This document shows, in pieces, positions 18,942-28,200 of a stretch of DNA of 64,000 bases. The number at the start of each line of letters is the position of its first letter. The first letter of the stretch is position 1. A model generated the notes under the pieces. It made no database searches. It saw only the letters and a list, made by a program, of their open reading frames with translations, and was not told the DNA's origin. Made by a program: the position numbers and the translations under genes. The stretch is from Bacillota bacterium (lineage in GTDB: Bacteria > Bacillota > Desulfotomaculia > Desulfotomaculales > VENG01): contig VENG01000019.1 in NCBI GenBank assembly GCA_009711705.1, positions 1-64,000 on the forward strand, written 5' to 3'.

Positions 18942-19253
18942 TTAAAGCTTAATCTTCTTTAACAAGTAACAAAGCTTTTTTGCCTCTTCCACCTTGGATC
19001 TGTCTTGGCAAAATAGCTTTTCCAAAATATAATCATCATCCATATATTCTGGTAAAGGAATTCTAAAAGGGTACGAATACCACGGTTTTTGTAAAAGAGT
19101 AACCAGTGAATACTCTTCTGTGGCACCTGCGATGGTCCCTTCTATTAGTGGGGTTATTAAAATTTTAAAGGAAGAACCGGCCACATCGACTTCGATAATT
19201 TTACCGGGTTTGTGTAAATTTGTTATATTGGAACGCATTAGGTAATCGACCAT
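18942..19253 (-). CDS. Hypothetical protein, 103 residues
   Basis: Starts at an ATG with GAGGGT ahead. It has no signal peptide or membrane helix. The N-terminal half is beta-rich (GKIIEVDVAGSSFKILITPL), and the C-terminal half is helical and ends in basic residues. It lies between the CapA-like gene and the charged protein on the same strand. Function unknown. Confidence 0.6.
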   Translation of the reverse strand: MVDYLMRSNITNLHKPGKIIEVDVAGSSFKILITPLIEGTIAGATEEYSLVTLLQKPWYSYPFRIPLPEYMDDDYILEKLFCQDRSKVEEAKKLCYLLKKIKL

Positions 19254-19299
19254 GTTGTACCCTCACTTTGATAAATACTGAATTAAGTATTATAGATAA

Positions 19300-20460
19300 T
19301 TAAAGCGGTTCTCCTAAATGGGCAGTAACATCTTGCAGTGTCCTTTTAAGTTTAAAATAGTCGTTTTTTGATAATAAATTGTCTTTGCCGGTTTCATAAT
19401 TCTTTATGGCCTCCTTTACCGGTAAAACTCTATAATTTAATTTGCTACCAATATAAGATTTATCAACCCAAGTAGGTATGAAATTTACATCCTTAATTAT
19501 TGTTTTACCAGACTGAAAGTTTTTCTCTAAAAAAAGATTTAAAATGATTCCACTGTCCCTGTACCTTTTTCTTTGATCCGATACAAAGTTGCCCAGAGAG
19601 TAAATAACAAAACCTGTTCTACCATTTAACTCAATTGTCTCCATGGGCTGCAAAACATGGGGGTGACCACCAAATACAATATCTACCCCATGAGAGACTA
19701 AGTAACCAACTAATTCCTTCTGTTTTTTACCCGGAGACCTGCAATATTCATTCCCGAAATGTAGTCTTGTTATAATAATATCTACATTCTTACTCTTGGC
19801 TTTATTGATATCGGCAAGCATGCGGTCCTTATTTATTAGGTTTACTAGATATTCCTTACCCTCCGGTAGAGGTATGCCATTGGTTCCATATGTATAAGCA
19901 AAAAAGGCAATTTTAATTCCATTAATCTTTTCAACCAGCACCTGGTCTCTTTCTTCGCTGTTTCTAGCTGTCCCGGTGTGCAACAAACCGGATTTACTTA
20001 GGTTTTCTATGGTTTTTATAACGCCATAGCTACCTCTGTCCATTGCATGATTGTTTGCCGTGGTTACCATGTCAAACCCTGTGTGCTTAAGTGCATTCGC
20101 TATTTGTTCAGGACTATTGAACCTTGGGTAGTTTGAATATTTCATATCCTTACCCGAAAGTGTAGTCTCGAGGTTAGCCATTGCAAAGTCGGAAGACTCA
20201 ATATGTTTTTTGATAGGCTCAAAAACAGGTTTGAAATCATACTGTTCCTTTCCACCTACATAAGCGGAATAGAATTGAGTGTTATGAACCATTATGTCTC
20301 CAACCGCGGTTATTTTAACTTGAACCGGAGAGGGCGTTTTACTGAACTCTCTTGCCTTAATTTGTTCAGAAACTTTTTGTTCACTGACGGTGCTATTCTG
20401 GTCCGTGCATCCGGCTAAGCCTAATATAATAACAAGTAAACTTGCTAATAAAGTTCTAAT
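19300..20460 (-). CDS. CapA-family lipoprotein, apparent ATT start
   Basis: A CapA/PGA-synthesis-type metallophosphatase fold protein. The core includes AVGDIMVHNTQF, ANLETTLS, NNHAMDRGSYG and GGHPHVLQP. From the first ATG it is 330 residues and would begin in the middle of the conserved VGDIMVH motif. The same frame continues upstream to a stop at about 20500 and supplies the missing start: RTLLASLLVIILGLAGCTDQ, a clear lipoprotein signal with lipobox LAGC. That stretch has no ATG, GTG or TTG. GGTGGAG lies just ahead of ATT at 20460, which is the best start (386 residues). Function is inferred only at family level. Confidence 0.78.
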   Translation of the reverse strand: MRTLLASLLVIILGLAGCTDQNSTVSEQKVSEQIKAREFSKTPSPVQVKITAVGDIMVHNTQFYSAYVGGKEQYDFKPVFEPIKKHIESSDFAMANLETTLSGKDMKYSNYPRFNSPEQIANALKHTGFDMVTTANNHAMDRGSYGVIKTIENLSKSGLLHTGTARNSEERDQVLVEKINGIKIAFFAYTYGTNGIPLPEGKEYLVNLINKDRMLADINKAKSKNVDIIITRLHFGNEYCRSPGKKQKELVGYLVSHGVDIVFGGHPHVLQPMETIELNGRTGFVIYSLGNFVSDQRKRYRDSGIILNLFLEKNFQSGKTIIKDVNFIPTWVDKSYIGSKLNYRVLPVKEAIKNYETGKDNLLSKNDYFKLKRTLQDVTAHLGEPL

Positions 20461-20574
20461 ATTACTCCACCCTTTTTTTGTTTTATAAACCCTATTCTCT
20501 TATCGGGTATAGTCCTTTTATAGTATAACAGGTATTTATGGAAGGTGTCATTTAAAAGGTAGACTAAAGGAAAC

Positions 20575-20617
20575 AGAGGGACGTCAGTTTAAGTAAAACT
20601 AAACTGACTATCCCTCT
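20575..20617. repeat. Intergenic palindrome
   Basis: Inverted repeat with arms AGAGGGA..CAGTTTA and TAAACTG..TCCCTCT around an 8-base loop. There is no T run on either side. It may belong to the same class of mobile palindromes as the one inside the kinase gene at 29097, though the sequence differs. Confidence 0.5.
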
Positions 20618-20619
20618 AT

Positions 20620-20760
20620 GTGTGTAAGACCAGGCGAGTCTGAAGCTTCACAACTAACTGGTTTATCTGATTTCTAAGACTCCCTTCTATAAGTGGGAGT
20701 TCCTCTTTTTACTGCAGGAGGTGTGTCCCCTTTCCTCTTAAGCCCCGATATTCAGCTTTA
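20620..20760. other. Possible IS200/IS605-type end remnant
   Basis: About 140 bases with a hairpin ACTCCC/GGGAGT followed by TCCTCTTTTT, and a second small hairpin TTCAGC/GCTGAA. This arrangement resembles the 3' ends of tnpB-type elements, but no transposase fragment is present. It could equally be a plain plus-strand terminator. Confidence 0.3.
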
Positions 20761-20771
20761 GCTGAACGAGT

Positions 20772-21290
20772 TCACTTAGTTGCCTTTTCCAGTTCACCTA
20801 TGAAATCTTTGTATAGAACCACTATTTCTTCTTGTATTTCAATCATGCGGTATACATCTGTGGTTTTTTCTAATTCTTCATTTAGCTCTTTGTACCGTTT
20901 ATCTGCTTTTTCGTTTTTTTCTAGCAGGCTTTCATACACTGCTTTATCTGTAATACTATCTAATTTTTTTTCGTATTCATCTTCTTTTGATTCATATTCC
21001 ATAACCTTTTGCTCTAATTCATTCTTTTTTGCTAAAAGTCCCTTTTCAATCACTGTATATCTTGTTTCAGCAAACTCGTCCATTTCTTCTGCAGAGTAGC
21101 GGTCAGAAAAATTCTCAAACAAATTGTTGAAAATAGCTTCAATATCCCCCCCTCTCAAACTCTGTTCAATTGCTTGATCAAGTGCTGTATGAAATTCAGT
21201 ATCACTTTGGATATCATATGTCTCACCGCAACCTGTCGAAAAAACAGCAAGCAGACAAACAAGTATTACCAATAGAAAAATCTTCTTCAT
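20772..21290 (-). CDS. Coiled-coil lipoprotein, unknown
   Basis: A 172-residue exported lipoprotein with signal peptide and lipobox STGC at about residues 18-21. The mature part is acidic and from about residue 90 is a long coiled coil rich in Glu and Lys. It follows the clostripain gene by about 40 bases on the same strand and is probably co-transcribed. Confidence 0.7.
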   Translation of the reverse strand: MKKIFLLVILVCLLAVFSTGCGETYDIQSDTEFHTALDQAIEQSLRGGDIEAIFNNLFENFSDRYSAEEMDEFAETRYTVIEKGLLAKKNELEQKVMEYESKEDEYEKKLDSITDKAVYESLLEKNEKADKRYKELNEELEKTTDVYRMIEIQEEIVVLYKDFIGELEKATK

Positions 21291-21331
21291 GGTATTTTAT
21301 CCTCCTCTCTTAAAATAAAAACCTTTTCTTT

Positions 21332-23572
21332 CTATTCAGCGAGTTCGATCACTGCAAAATCGGCATAACTTCCGTTTTGAGCATAATCTACAAGGTAGAA
21401 ACCATAGAGGTAATCTCCCAGGGGGAGTTCAAAATCATGAAGCTGAATTTCTTCTTCCAGGACAAACTCTTCTCCTTCAATGTATTGCGTTTCGTCTGTA
21501 CTTAAGTTATAACACCTGAAAATTGGCGTTATTCTGTTTCCCGGTTTTATTTCTATCAGGTTTCTATCAGCCATGCCGGTTTCTTCATCAATACCCTTCC
21601 AGGCTCCGTACACTTCATAGTAACCGCCGGATTCGAAATCTTCATCCCAGATCCACGCTGCTTTGATACTTACTTCTTCTCCGTTTAAGAGAGCCGGGAT
21701 TGAATAGAGATTGTAATCTTCCTTCTCTCTATATATATCCAGGGATACAAGATTACCGTTCAAGGCTACCCACCAGCCATAAAAGTTATCGGTTGCAATT
21801 CCTGTTTCGGGATTATATTCTAAATCACTGTCCATACCGAGATCTAATATGACATCATCATCATAACCTTCAAGGTACTTACCCAGTACAAAGTAAATGT
21901 GAGCAATATTTTCCCTGTCCTCTTCATCAATAACAATTTGGAAGGAACCCTCTTCAGTCTGGCTAGTATCCTCTTTCAAAGCAACGGACCTATTATCGCC
22001 GTTTATTCTTGCCGTAAAGGATCTTACAAAACTCTCATAAACCGGTGAAAAATCAATACTATCATAGATAGCGAGATTATTGGCGAAATTTGCCTTATCC
22101 CTGTACGGTAAATAGATTGAAAGACCGTTACTGTAAGATTTTGTGGGGCCGTTTATTTTGTACACTACCGCATCATTAACGGCAGCGATGAGTTTATCGG
22201 CCTCAGGATATCCGCCTTTCAAATATTTCGCAAAATCGGCGAGGTCGATTAAATCGGTAAAACCTTCCTGTGCGGTATTTCCTCCGTAAGATTCAGCTTT
22301 ACTGGCACCGGAAGAAATCAGATTAAAAGTTTGCAGATCCCCCACATTAGGAGATGCTTCCGCAACTAATTCTTCCAAAGCAGCTTTGACATTGCCTATC
22401 TTACTCAAATCCGTAACTGACAGGGTAATATCTTGCCCCGTTCCCCATTCTTGCGCCTGTAAGGCGAACCCGTCGGCTATAACTCTTCCCAAGTCGTCAC
22501 CGGTAATATTGGGGTTTTGTTTTATAGCTTCCAGGATGGGTGTATAATACCAGCCGTGTCCCGGTTCCAGTTCCTCCGAAGCAACAAAATATTTTCCGTA
22601 GGGAGCTACAACGGAAGCAGTTTCCAGAGTGGCCATCAGGCAGGCATCGAATCCTATTAGTTCAAACTCGGCTCCCGTTTCTTCATAAGCCCCTGCCAGT
22701 GCTTCTTCGATTTCAGCTAATTTCAGACCGTCATAGTTATTTACCTCATCCACTCCAAAACCAGATACCGATCCTCCGCCATGATTCCAAAAACTGAGGA
22801 CGTATTTCTCTGCAGGATAGTTCCGTACGGTCCATGTTATAAAGTCTTGTAACGTGTCGGGATTACCGATATTTTTATTTCCCAGATCCAGCAACTTTTC
22901 CAGGGCGTTATTCTTGACTAGCCATCTCTGGGATTGTCCCCCGGCTATATATTCATTTTGCCACTTGCTTGTACCGCCTGTTTCAATGATAAAATTGAGG
23001 TTTTCGTTTGAACCGACCTGCGCCATTTCCGCAAGGTCCATTGTTGCGAAACCACCGCCGCTTTCCAAATCGGTACCGTTGAAATATACCATAAAAGTAT
23101 ACGGCTTTTGGGAACCGGCTTCCTGTTCAACCGGATCATCCGAACCAGTTGTATTCGATGTAATATGGATGGAACCCGTTTCACCGTTCCAGACTACCTT
23201 ATCCCCGAGCGCTTCTCCTACAATGCGCAGCGGAATAAATGTGCTGTCATTTAATAATTGTGCCGGTACGGAAAGACTGCGACCAACATCATTTACATAA
23301 GCAGTTTTATTATCGATTTGCAATACTACTTCGGTATCACCCCTGATTCCGGTAACCGTACGGGTACTGCCTTCCCATTTCACCTCCGCCCCGAGTGCTT
23401 CAAAAAAGGCACGCATGGGAACCAGTGTGTTTCCGGACATAATTTGCGGGGCCGGGTTAAAACTCTTAACCTGACCATTGATATACACGGGAATTTCCTG
23501 ATTTGCTTCGGCAATTCCGCCGAATAACAAGATTCCTACAAGCAGTAAAGACGTAATTATTATTTTTTTCAT
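21332..23572 (-). CDS. Clostripain-family (C11) cysteine peptidase with copper-amine-oxidase-like N domain
   Basis: A 746-residue secreted protein. After the signal peptide comes a copper amine oxidase N-terminal-like domain (about residues 28-138; VPMRAFFEALGAEVKW and IPLRIVGEALG repeats), a wall- or surface-binding module common in these bacteria. The C11 peptidase domain follows with the catalytic pair His264 in FWNHGGG and Cys311 in GFDACLMA. The C-terminal 200 residues are beta-rich and acidic. GAGGAAG precedes the ATG. It probably cleaves after Arg/Lys outside the cell. Confidence 0.88.
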   Translation of the reverse strand: MKKIIITSLLLVGILLFGGIAEANQEIPVYINGQVKSFNPAPQIMSGNTLVPMRAFFEALGAEVKWEGSTRTVTGIRGDTEVVLQIDNKTAYVNDVGRSLSVPAQLLNDSTFIPLRIVGEALGDKVVWNGETGSIHITSNTTGSDDPVEQEAGSQKPYTFMVYFNGTDLESGGGFATMDLAEMAQVGSNENLNFIIETGGTSKWQNEYIAGGQSQRWLVKNNALEKLLDLGNKNIGNPDTLQDFITWTVRNYPAEKYVLSFWNHGGGSVSGFGVDEVNNYDGLKLAEIEEALAGAYEETGAEFELIGFDACLMATLETASVVAPYGKYFVASEELEPGHGWYYTPILEAIKQNPNITGDDLGRVIADGFALQAQEWGTGQDITLSVTDLSKIGNVKAALEELVAEASPNVGDLQTFNLISSGASKAESYGGNTAQEGFTDLIDLADFAKYLKGGYPEADKLIAAVNDAVVYKINGPTKSYSNGLSIYLPYRDKANFANNLAIYDSIDFSPVYESFVRSFTARINGDNRSVALKEDTSQTEEGSFQIVIDEEDRENIAHIYFVLGKYLEGYDDDVILDLGMDSDLEYNPETGIATDNFYGWWVALNGNLVSLDIYREKEDYNLYSIPALLNGEEVSIKAAWIWDEDFESGGYYEVYGAWKGIDEETGMADRNLIEIKPGNRITPIFRCYNLSTDETQYIEGEEFVLEEEIQLHDFELPLGDYLYGFYLVDYAQNGSYADFAVIELAE

Positions 23573-23604
23573 CTTCTTCCTCCCCTCGTATATAAGATTT
23601 TAAC

Positions 23605-23985
23605 TTAGTATTTTTTGCCCCGCCCAATTGTTCGCAGCGTATCAACCAGCCGGTCAATCCGTATATCCTTTAACAGCAGCCTGTCAGTCCCACCAGCCAT
23701 GGCATTGGCAATGTGGTCCCGATCATCAAAGACGGTCAGCATGATGACTTTTGACTGCGGGGATTTTTCCTTGATCATTTTAACAACAGCTGCTCCTCCC
23801 ATGACCGGCAGACAAAGATCTAATAAAACCACGTCCGGCATAAGAAGCTCGGTCATTTTCAGCGCTTCCCGACCGTCACCGGCGCTGCCTATCACCTCAA
23901 TATCCTCTTCCAGGTCCAGGACCGTCTGCAAACCGTCCCTCACCTGGTGATCACCGTCGGCAATCATTACCCTGATTTTTTTCAT
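23605..23985 (-). CDS. Receiver-only response regulator
   Basis: A 126-residue receiver domain with phospho-acceptor D56 in VVLLDLCLP and the conserved Lys in LLLKDI. The usual acidic pair is changed to D10-G11-D12 (IADGDHQ). It stops where a NarL/LuxR DNA-binding domain would follow. It is clearly paralogous to the 30576 regulator (shared DGLxTxLDLEED and GREAxK patterns). The start at 23985 is chosen for GAGGAG ahead; the open frame extends 13 codons further. Confidence 0.8.
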   Translation of the reverse strand: MKKIRVMIADGDHQVRDGLQTVLDLEEDIEVIGSAGDGREALKMTELLMPDVVLLDLCLPVMGGAAVVKMIKEKSPQSKVIMLTVFDDRDHIANAMAGGTDRLLLKDIRIDRLVDTLRTIGRGKKY

Positions 23986-24010
23986 GACTTCCGTCTCCTC
24001 ATTTACATCT

Positions 24011-25151
24011 TCATTCAATTTCAAAAAATTTGGTAGTATATGCTATCTCCGCAGGTTGACCGTCCTTTGACTTGAGACCGGTAATATGAACCTCAAATTC
24101 TTCACCTTCTTGAATTTCTTTTAGGCCGGTGGAAAAAACGATAATGTACTTGACACCATAGTTGATATTCTTAACATTAAAGTATTCCTGTCCTTTAACC
24201 GACTGCAGCCTCCAGGACTGCTGCATACTGTGCTTTTTGATTAAGAGACGTATCAAGCGTAAGATCAGCCGGCAGTCCGGCAAGATAACGGATAAAGTTC
24301 ACAGTATCCAGAGTATATTTGAGATACCCGTCGGTGAGCTTTCCGGCAGCATAAGGAGCGCTGACGGACGGAAGTTTTTCAAACGGCTTGCTAAAATTAG
24401 CGGGTTGCAGTGATTCCCATTTTGTAATAATCTCCTCTTTGCTCCTTTGTTCCAATTCATTGGCCTGTGTTTGTTCCGGGGGGTTATTGTCTGGTACTTC
24501 AGACTGCGACACGCCGTTTACCTTTGGGACCATCTCATAAAACCTCACCACCAGAACAATCGCTTGTTCCCTGGTAGCATATCCCTGGGGGTCCAGCCTG
24601 TTATTACCTACACCACCGATAATATCCGTATCCACCATGACCTTCACGGCTTTTTCCGCCCAGACTGAAACCTCATTCCTGTCTTCAAACCCCAGTTCAG
24701 GAGGGTTACCCTGGTATTCAAAACCGATGGTCAGGTAATTATAGAACATGCACGCCAGTTGCTCTCTGGTTATCTTTTCATCAGGTGCAAACCTCCCTCC
24801 CCCGTAACCGTTGACTATGTTTAAATTGTAAGCCTTGAGAATCTCCGGATTTGCAGTATCGTTGAACGGGTTCGGTGAGGCAGGCTCGGCCGGTTGGAAA
24901 TATGTTGCGTTATAGAGCTTTACCACCAGTTCACAAAATTCTTCACGGGTAATATACCCCTGGTAACCGCTCGTTGTTTTGGGTGTAGTTAAATTGTAGT
25001 TTTTAGCCTTGTTAACGGTCTCCTCCGCCCAGGAACTGGGTTGGGAATCATTTTTAATCATATCCCCTTCGGCAATCCCGCTTGCCGGCAGAACAACCAT
25101 TACACATATTGCCAGGAAAAAAAGAAAAGTATAAAATTCATTTTTCGACAT
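24011..25151 (-). pseudogene. SLH-CAP surface protein, broken by deletion/frameshift
   Basis: The 5' part encodes a signal peptide, three S-layer-homology repeats (each with an SLH-like ITREEF, ITREQL or ATREQA motif) and the first helix of a CAP/SCP domain (VNFIRYLAGLPADLTLDTSLNQKAQYAA), then stops at about 24195. In another frame at 24011-24240 a beta-rich tail resembling the end of such proteins continues (EYFNVKNINYGVKYI). The central part of the CAP domain is missing, so an internal deletion that also changed frame is the simplest reading. The truncated protein could still be exported and wall-bound. Confidence 0.65.
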
Positions 25152-25193
25152 AATACACCTCCATTCTTGGATTATTCATACTATAAACAAAAA

Positions 25194-25232
25194 ACAAGTC
25201 ACATGACCAGTTACTGCGGTCATATGACTTGT
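25194..25232 (-). terminator. Terminator of the sensor-kinase gene
   Basis: A 15-bp imperfect stem around ACAAGTCA and CATGACC, followed on the minus strand by TTTTTTG. It lies 15 bases past the kinase stop codon. Confidence 0.85.
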
Positions 25233-25246
25233 AATGATTTAGATAA

Positions 25247-28200
25247 TTAGTTGTTTTTCGAGAGCGGAACGGTAATTATGATACTCCAACCTTCGCCCGC
25301 TTGTGAATGGACTTCAAGAGCACCGTCCCACTCCCGCACCCGCTCTTGCATTGATTTTAAACCAAAACCGAATCTCACCTCGTCCGTACCTTTGCCAAAA
25401 TCCTTTAAAATAAATTTAAGCGCATCATTATTTTCTGTAATACTGAATTCAAATGACCTGCTGCCCCCGTGCCGGACACCGTTGGTTATACCCTCCTGCA
25501 ACGCCCGGTAAATAACATGTCTCTGGGCGGGATTTAATTTTAGCTCTTCGGAAATATGATATTTTACGGAAATACCCGTATTCTTCATAATCTCCTGAAG
25601 AAATTCTTCAATGTGCAGCATCTCATCTTGTGATCCGCTTTCCCCCAACAGGCGAACGGACTTGCGGACTTCATTCAATCCTTTTCTAACCTGGTTCAAA
25701 GATAGCTCCAGTTTCTCCAGGGCTAAATCGCTGCTTTTCGCCAAAAGTCTTTTTCCCGCTTCAATTTGAATCAAAACCGAAGTCAGGGTATGACCTACCG
25801 TGTCATGAATCTCCCTGGCAATGCGGTTTCTCTCCTGCAACCTGGACTGCTCCATGAGGGCTTCGGCAGTTTCCTTTTGAAACTCTGCCAGTTCCGCCGT
25901 CCTTTCCTCCACCTTGTCTTCCAGAGTTACGTTTAACCGTTGCAACTGCTTGTAAAGTCCGGCATTTTCCATAGAAACGGCCATCTGGGCGGAAAGCAGT
26001 CTCAAAGTTTCCACCCGGGCGGAATCAAAACAACCCGCCGTCCCGCTGTTTTCCATATAAAGTACTCCCGCAACCTTGTTTTGTTGAATCATGGGCAGGC
26101 AAAGGACGGAAGCCGGTTTCCTGTCCATGATATAAGGGTCATCCGCAAACATTCCCTTCCGGGCAGCATGATCCAGGACAATAATTTCAGCGCTCCTGGC
26201 CACATAGTTTACAACCGACCGGGGTAACTGTTCGGACTTCTCGAGGGGAACGGACTGTAAAGCTGTAATCCTTTTTTGCTTTGCTTCGATCTCAGCCGCA
26301 GCTTTTACATATAGCCCCTCATCTTCTTTGAAAAGCAGGGCGCCTCGCTCTGCCCCGGCATTCTGCAATACTATTTCCATCATTTTTTCTAAAAGGTCTT
26401 CCAGCACAACCTCTCGTGAAAGAATCCGGGTAGCCCGGAAAATTGCCTCTACATCCACCATTTGGGTCAAATTTTGTGCTTCATCCATTGCAGATGCAGC
26501 CTCTACGGCAGCCGGATCTTGCCGATTTTCGTCCTTGACCAACCAGGGATATTGTTCTTCCAATTGCCGCACTTTTATAGTCGCACCCCAGCCTCTATAA
26601 CCTTCCAGGGCATCATGTAAGTATTTTTTACCCGTCCCGGTAAGATCACGGGAAAAACAGAACCCGGCAGCACACTCACAGGCTATAGCCGCGTTTTGGA
26701 AGTAGTGGTCCCTTTTCGCCGAGCTGATGGCTTGCTCGTAAAGATAGAAAGCCTTTGTATCCTTTCCTTTCACCCGGGCAGTTTCTGCCGCAATCAAGAG
26801 ATATTTATGTTCGAAATTGGCAGCACAGCGCCGCGCCCACCCCCGCAACCTGCGATACTTTTTCAAAAGCTGCAGCCGATAGCGCACCTTTTCCTTGAAA
26901 GCGAACCGGTGGTACCGGGCCAGAATCGTAAGACAATAATAAAAATCCAAATCAGCAAGGTAAATTTCCCCAAAGTAGAGTTTCGCCAGCAGATCCGCTT
27001 CTTTTAATGAAGATAACGCCCTGTTATAGCAGCCCAAAAGATAGTCAACCTGGCCTTTTAAAAGATAATAATCAAACTTATCACGCTCCCTGACTTCCAT
27101 CCCGCGAAAGCTAATTAGAAAATCTTTTTCACTAATTGAGTTATCATTAAAACTACCCGCCTCCGAGGTTAAACCCTGTAAATTCCGTACAAGCTGCTTG
27201 TATACCATGAGGGTATGTACATAACAGGGGTCGTTGATACGAGAAGAATACTGCATGTTATTATCTATACGATCATCCAGTTCCTGCAGTGGCACTCCCC
27301 TGAAATGCATGGAAATTACCTCGAAAATTAGAGCATAGCCGGCAAAAGTCAGGTCACTTGCAGCCAGGCCATATTCTTTGGCCCTGGTAAGATATATTTC
27401 CGACCGGCCGGTATGCTCCAGCCACGGAAGATAGAAAGCTCCGTACAAAAAATTTACCGTGCATTTATCGTTATCCGTCCCATTCCGTTCAGCCAACCGC
27501 ATAGCAATCTTTCCCAGAGGCTCTCCCCATTTAAAGTTTTTCATTTGCACAACATAAACCATAGCCAGCATCATGTAACCCGTACATGAATTGGAAAAGT
27601 TTCCGTAGCGCAGGGAAAGCTCGCAGACTTTCAGGGAAACGGCAAAGAGAAAATCATCATCCAAATTATACGCGCAGGGACCAAGAATAATCAGAATATC
27701 CATTGCCGCTTTCTTTTCGGGATCGGATGCCGGCTCCAGAACCTCAACCCTATCGATACCAACTTTTTGCAAGAGCAATCTGACTTTTAGTAATTCCCTG
27801 CCAATATAGATCGTTGAAGGCTTTTCGGGAATATTGTATCCCAGTTCCCGTAGTCCGTCCAACCCGACCCGAACTGCCTCCCAATCGAAATTTTTCTTAG
27901 TATAATATAAGGCTTTAACGGAGCGTAACTTAACCCTGTCCGGTTTATCTTTGACTGTTTGTATCAATTCTTGATACAGCCTGTCTCCTTCAAGATAATA
28001 ATCGCACAGGTACAAACATTCGAGGTATTCCAGATTTATCTCAACCAGCAGCCTGTAATGACTGTGCCGTAAATTTTCATCTAGTAAAGCCAATCCCGTC
28101 TTGAGGTATTGCAGGGCGCTGAAAAAAGCCGCCGTCTGTTTGGCCATTTTCGCTGCCAGCAGGTTTAGTTGGGTACCCCTGACTTTATCCCCGTGTTTCA

